Shown piece after piece: positions 62,226 through 64,000 of a stretch of 64,000 bases of DNA. The DNA is from Marivivens geojensis (lineage in GTDB: Bacteria > Pseudomonadota > Alphaproteobacteria > Rhodobacterales > Rhodobacteraceae), in the NCBI RefSeq assembly GCF_023540835.1, contig NZ_JALKCU010000008.1, positions 1-64,000 of the forward strand, given 5' to 3'. Each line of letters starts with the position of its first letter. Position 1 is the stretch's first letter. The notes beneath the pieces were generated by a model, which did no database searches, was not told the DNA's origin, and worked only from the letters and a program-made list of their open reading frames with translations. The translations under genes were made by a program, and so were the position numbers.

Positions 62226-62537
62226 ATGCCTGAAACAGGCTTTCTAGAGACCTTAAATGGTTTTTTTGGCGGAACACTGACCACATTGATCGGCGCCTTT
62301 ACGGGGCGACTGATGTGGCACTCAGGCGAGGTCAAACTGGGTAATCGCAAGTTCTTTGGCAAAGAGCTTTTGTGGGAGATCCCTGTTGCTATTGGGATGG
62401 CGATTATTGGAGAGGCTATTGCGAGTTATTGGGGCTTGGGACAGCCCGTGCGCACGGGGCTTGTCGCAACGCTTGCTTATTTGGGACCACGCGGGGCGGA
62501 AGCGCTTTTGACGGCATGGTTTTGCCGTAAAAGATAG
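62226..62537 (+). CDS. Putative holin
   Basis: 103 residues from ATG 62226, with a strong AGGAGGTGA. The middle holds one clear hydrophobic helix (WEIPVAIGMAIIGEAIASYW) and two weaker hydrophobic stretches (near 10-27 and 80-95), with a charged C-terminus KR at the end. Its size, topology and place before the endolysin fit a phage holin. The family is not certain. Confidence 0.72.
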   Translation: MPETGFLETLNGFFGGTLTTLIGAFTGRLMWHSGEVKLGNRKFFGKELLWEIPVAIGMAIIGEAIASYWGLGQPVRTGLVATLAYLGPRGAEALLTAWFCRKR

Positions 62538-62608
62538 TGGTTTGGTCTCCTCTTGATACCTGGGGTGCATCGCCCCATGTAACACGCGCAAAGGCATGGG
62601 AGGCGCAA

Positions 62609-62857
62609 GTGTCATCTGAGATCACTTTGACTCCGATCGTGGAGCAATTACGCAGTGTCACGGATAAAGTGGCTTTGGTGCGTGATCTTGTTTTGGCACA
62701 TGGTGGGTTTTGGCAAGATCCAGAAAATCAGACCGGTCTTTTTGAAATCCAATTAGCAGGCCTCGCTGGCATTGGGCCTTCCGCGGCGGCTGCAGTTGAA
62801 GATTGGCTAGCGCAGGCGATGACCTTTTTGTCGGGCCATCAAGAGGAGGCCTACTGA
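62609..62857 (+). CDS. Hypothetical protein of the lysis region
   Basis: 82 residues from GTG 62609 (GGGAGG at 62598-62603). The frame is open upstream to 62537, but without a site there. TPIVEQLRSVTDKVALVRDL and a C-terminal ALAGIGPSAAAAVEDWLAQA helix are seen. No signal peptide or membrane helix is present, so a spanin is not indicated. Function unknown. Confidence 0.6.
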   Translation: MSSEITLTPIVEQLRSVTDKVALVRDLVLAHGGFWQDPENQTGLFEIQLAGLAGIGPSAAAAVEDWLAQAMTFLSGHQEEAY

Positions 62858-62933
62858 GGGCGATGTGATCGTCGCGTGACGATCAGGGCGTGCGCACAAG
62901 GCAGCCCCAAAGAGTGAAAACGAATGAAACCAC

Positions 62934-62960
62934 AGCCGCTCCATTTTGGGGCGGCTTTTT
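62934..62960 (+). terminator. Intrinsic terminator before the endolysin gene
   Basis: AGCCGCTCC (62934-62942) pairs with GGGGCGGCT (62948-62956), with one G-T pair and a five-base loop, followed by TTTTG. It lies directly upstream of the endolysin ribosome site, so it probably attenuates lysis expression. Confidence 0.75.
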
Positions 62961-62977
62961 GTTTTGGGAGAGATGAG

Positions 62978-63910
62978 ATGACCCCTTTTGATATTGCACG
63001 CTCATATCTGGGCACGACAGAGGGTCCCGGGATTGAGGATAATCCTGCGATTTTGGAGATGTATGCCAGTGTTGGCCAAGATTGGGTTGAGCATGACAGC
63101 GTGGCCTGGTGTGCGGCCTTTGTTGGGCACTGCCTTGAAAAAGCCGGGATCAAATCGACCAGACGCTTAACCGCTCGATCTTATTTGAGTTGGGGTATTC
63201 TTGTTGATGTCTCTGACGCCCAACAGGGAGATATTGGGATTATCTCAAGAGGCTCGGCCTCATGGCAGGGCCATGTGTTCTTCATTGACCGGATCGAGGG
63301 CAATTGGGTGTTTGGGTTGGGCGGCAATCAAAGTGATGCCGTAAACATTAAGCGCTATCCTGTCTCAAAGCTTCTTGGGGTCCGACGGGCCGGACAGGTG
63401 GAACCTGTGGTGAGCCTTTCGGTCCGAGATGTTCAGAGCAACTTGCGCGCGCTTGGCTATCATGAGGTGGGAACCATTGATGGCATTCTTGGCCCGCGCA
63501 CACGCGCTGCTATTTTGGCGTTCCGCGATGTGCATGCCATGCCGTTGGTGCCGGTGATCGACGTCGCCCTTGAAGAAGCGCTGGCAGCGGCCTCTCCCCG
63601 TGTCATTGATCCTAAACGTTCGGACGGCGCGCCTGAGGCGAGCCGGATTTTGCGTGCAGTTCACGGTCAGATGGGTCTTGGGGTTCTGGGGCTGGTGGGG
63701 GCTTTAAGCGCGCAAGCGGGATCCGCCTTGGATCGTCTGGAGGAGGTGCAGACCGTTGCGCAAAGGGGTTTGCGTGTTTTTGGGGTTGAGAGCGGCTTTG
63801 CTCCGATAGTGCCTTGGCTGAGTGCTTTGCTCTTTGCAGCTATCCTCATTCTCGCGTGGCGCGCGCGACAGGCCCGCCTGGATGATCATCGGCGGGGTAA
63901 AACGCTATGA
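62978..63910 (+). CDS. Endolysin: CHAP-like peptidase (TIGR02594) with peptidoglycan-binding domain and C-terminal helix
   Basis: 310 residues from ATG 62978, preceded by GGGAGAG. The peptidase domain resembles TIGR02594 proteins: IARSYLGTTEGPG, Cys45 in VAWCAAFVG and His99 in WQGHVFF. A peptidoglycan-binding repeat follows (VRDVQSNLRALGYHEVGTID), and near residues 275-300 one membrane helix (PWLSALLFAAILILAW). The C-terminal anchor is unusual for an endolysin and suggests it stays at the inner membrane until holin action. It overlaps the next gene by 4 bases. Confidence 0.87.
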   Translation: MTPFDIARSYLGTTEGPGIEDNPAILEMYASVGQDWVEHDSVAWCAAFVGHCLEKAGIKSTRRLTARSYLSWGILVDVSDAQQGDIGIISRGSASWQGHVFFIDRIEGNWVFGLGGNQSDAVNIKRYPVSKLLGVRRAGQVEPVVSLSVRDVQSNLRALGYHEVGTIDGILGPRTRAAILAFRDVHAMPLVPVIDVALEEALAAASPRVIDPKRSDGAPEASRILRAVHGQMGLGVLGLVGALSAQAGSALDRLEEVQTVAQRGLRVFGVESGFAPIVPWLSALLFAAILILAWRARQARLDDHRRGKTL

Positions 63911-64000
63911 GGTTACAAGATCTCAGGGTGATTTATGGGGTATTGAACCGTCTACGTCTTTGGGGCGCCTGGTTCAGCCTTCTTATCGTGGTCTTTGGTC
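63907..64000 (+). CDS. Start of a small membrane protein gene (partial)
   Basis: 31 residues are visible before the window ends. The ATG overlaps the endolysin stop. A basic start (MRLQDLRVIYGVLNRLRLWG) is followed by a hydrophobic stretch (AWFSLLIVVFG), so it is a probable membrane protein of the lysis cassette, such as a spanin-like or second holin subunit. Confidence 0.6.
   Translation, partial: MRLQDLRVIYGVLNRLRLWGAWFSLLIVVFG

Noticed and set aside
1-64000. CRISPR array, rRNA genes or complete insertion sequences
   Set aside because: No regularly spaced repeats, rRNA sequences or transposase genes were seen; the only enzymes of DNA mobility are the integrase fragment, the serine recombinase and the intein endonucleases.

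Overview
The window comes from an alphaproteobacterium, most probably a Rhodobacteraceae (Roseobacter-group) member. The evidence is moderately GC-rich DNA, a Rhodobacterales-type catabolic cluster (BCCT transporter, atypical M19 peptidase, DUF3726 protein) and prophage tail genes of the type shared with Rhodobacter gene transfer agents (DUF2460, DUF2163-like, DUF6950). Most of the window is accessory DNA. No database search was possible. Family names come from recognisable motifs and gene order, and residue positions were checked by counting codons.

Layout. (1) 1-4053: right part of a small integrated element. It has the C-terminus of a tyrosine integrase, an AlpA-type regulator, a family-A DNA polymerase and unknown genes, and it ends in a 25-bp copy of a tRNA 3' end (probable att site). 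(2) 4777-14983: a defence island. A small HTH protein leads a type IC restriction-modification operon hsdM-hsdS-prrC-hsdR, in which prrC encodes the anticodon nuclease that guards the restriction enzyme. A GIY-YIG/DUF4357 protein follows on the other strand, then a two-gene unit of unknown function (membrane protein plus cupin-like protein). (3) 15256-23075: a metabolic cluster with a divergent LysR regulator, aldehyde dehydrogenase, a dipeptidase-like protein, a BCCT transporter, two conserved unknown proteins and RidA, probably for uptake and breakdown of a quaternary amine or amino-acid-like compound. (4) 23335 to beyond 64000: a prophage entered through a serine recombinase module.

The prophage reads as an ordered genome: recombinase/DUF2924 (minus strand), early replication-recombination genes (Sak4-like, DUF669, PD-(D/E)XK nuclease, helicase, primase-helicase, RuvC-like resolvase), a Doc toxin module, a ParB-methyltransferase, HtpX, lambda-type packaging and head genes (Nu1/GpA terminase, portal, ClpP-type protease, decoration protein D, capsid E), a siphovirus tail with a programmed -1 frameshift in the tail assembly chaperone, a GTA-like tail tip, and a lysis cassette. 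Two inteins of different mechanistic classes sit inside the P-loops of its two motor proteins. The terminase intein is broken between two overlapping reading frames, so it is either a natural split intein or a frameshift.

The late operon (plus strand) is interrupted at gene borders by minus-strand cargo: a small unknown gene, a tRNA-Leu(UAA)/tRNA-Ile2(CAU) pair, a secreted nuclease with a bactofilin, higBA and a relE/phd-type pair. The most notable items are the complete PrrC-guarded type IC system, the intein pair with the split terminase, the tRNA pair for rare codons, the frameshift site, a DnaA-box cluster at 61295-61347, and the uncharacterised two-gene unit at 13512-14983.
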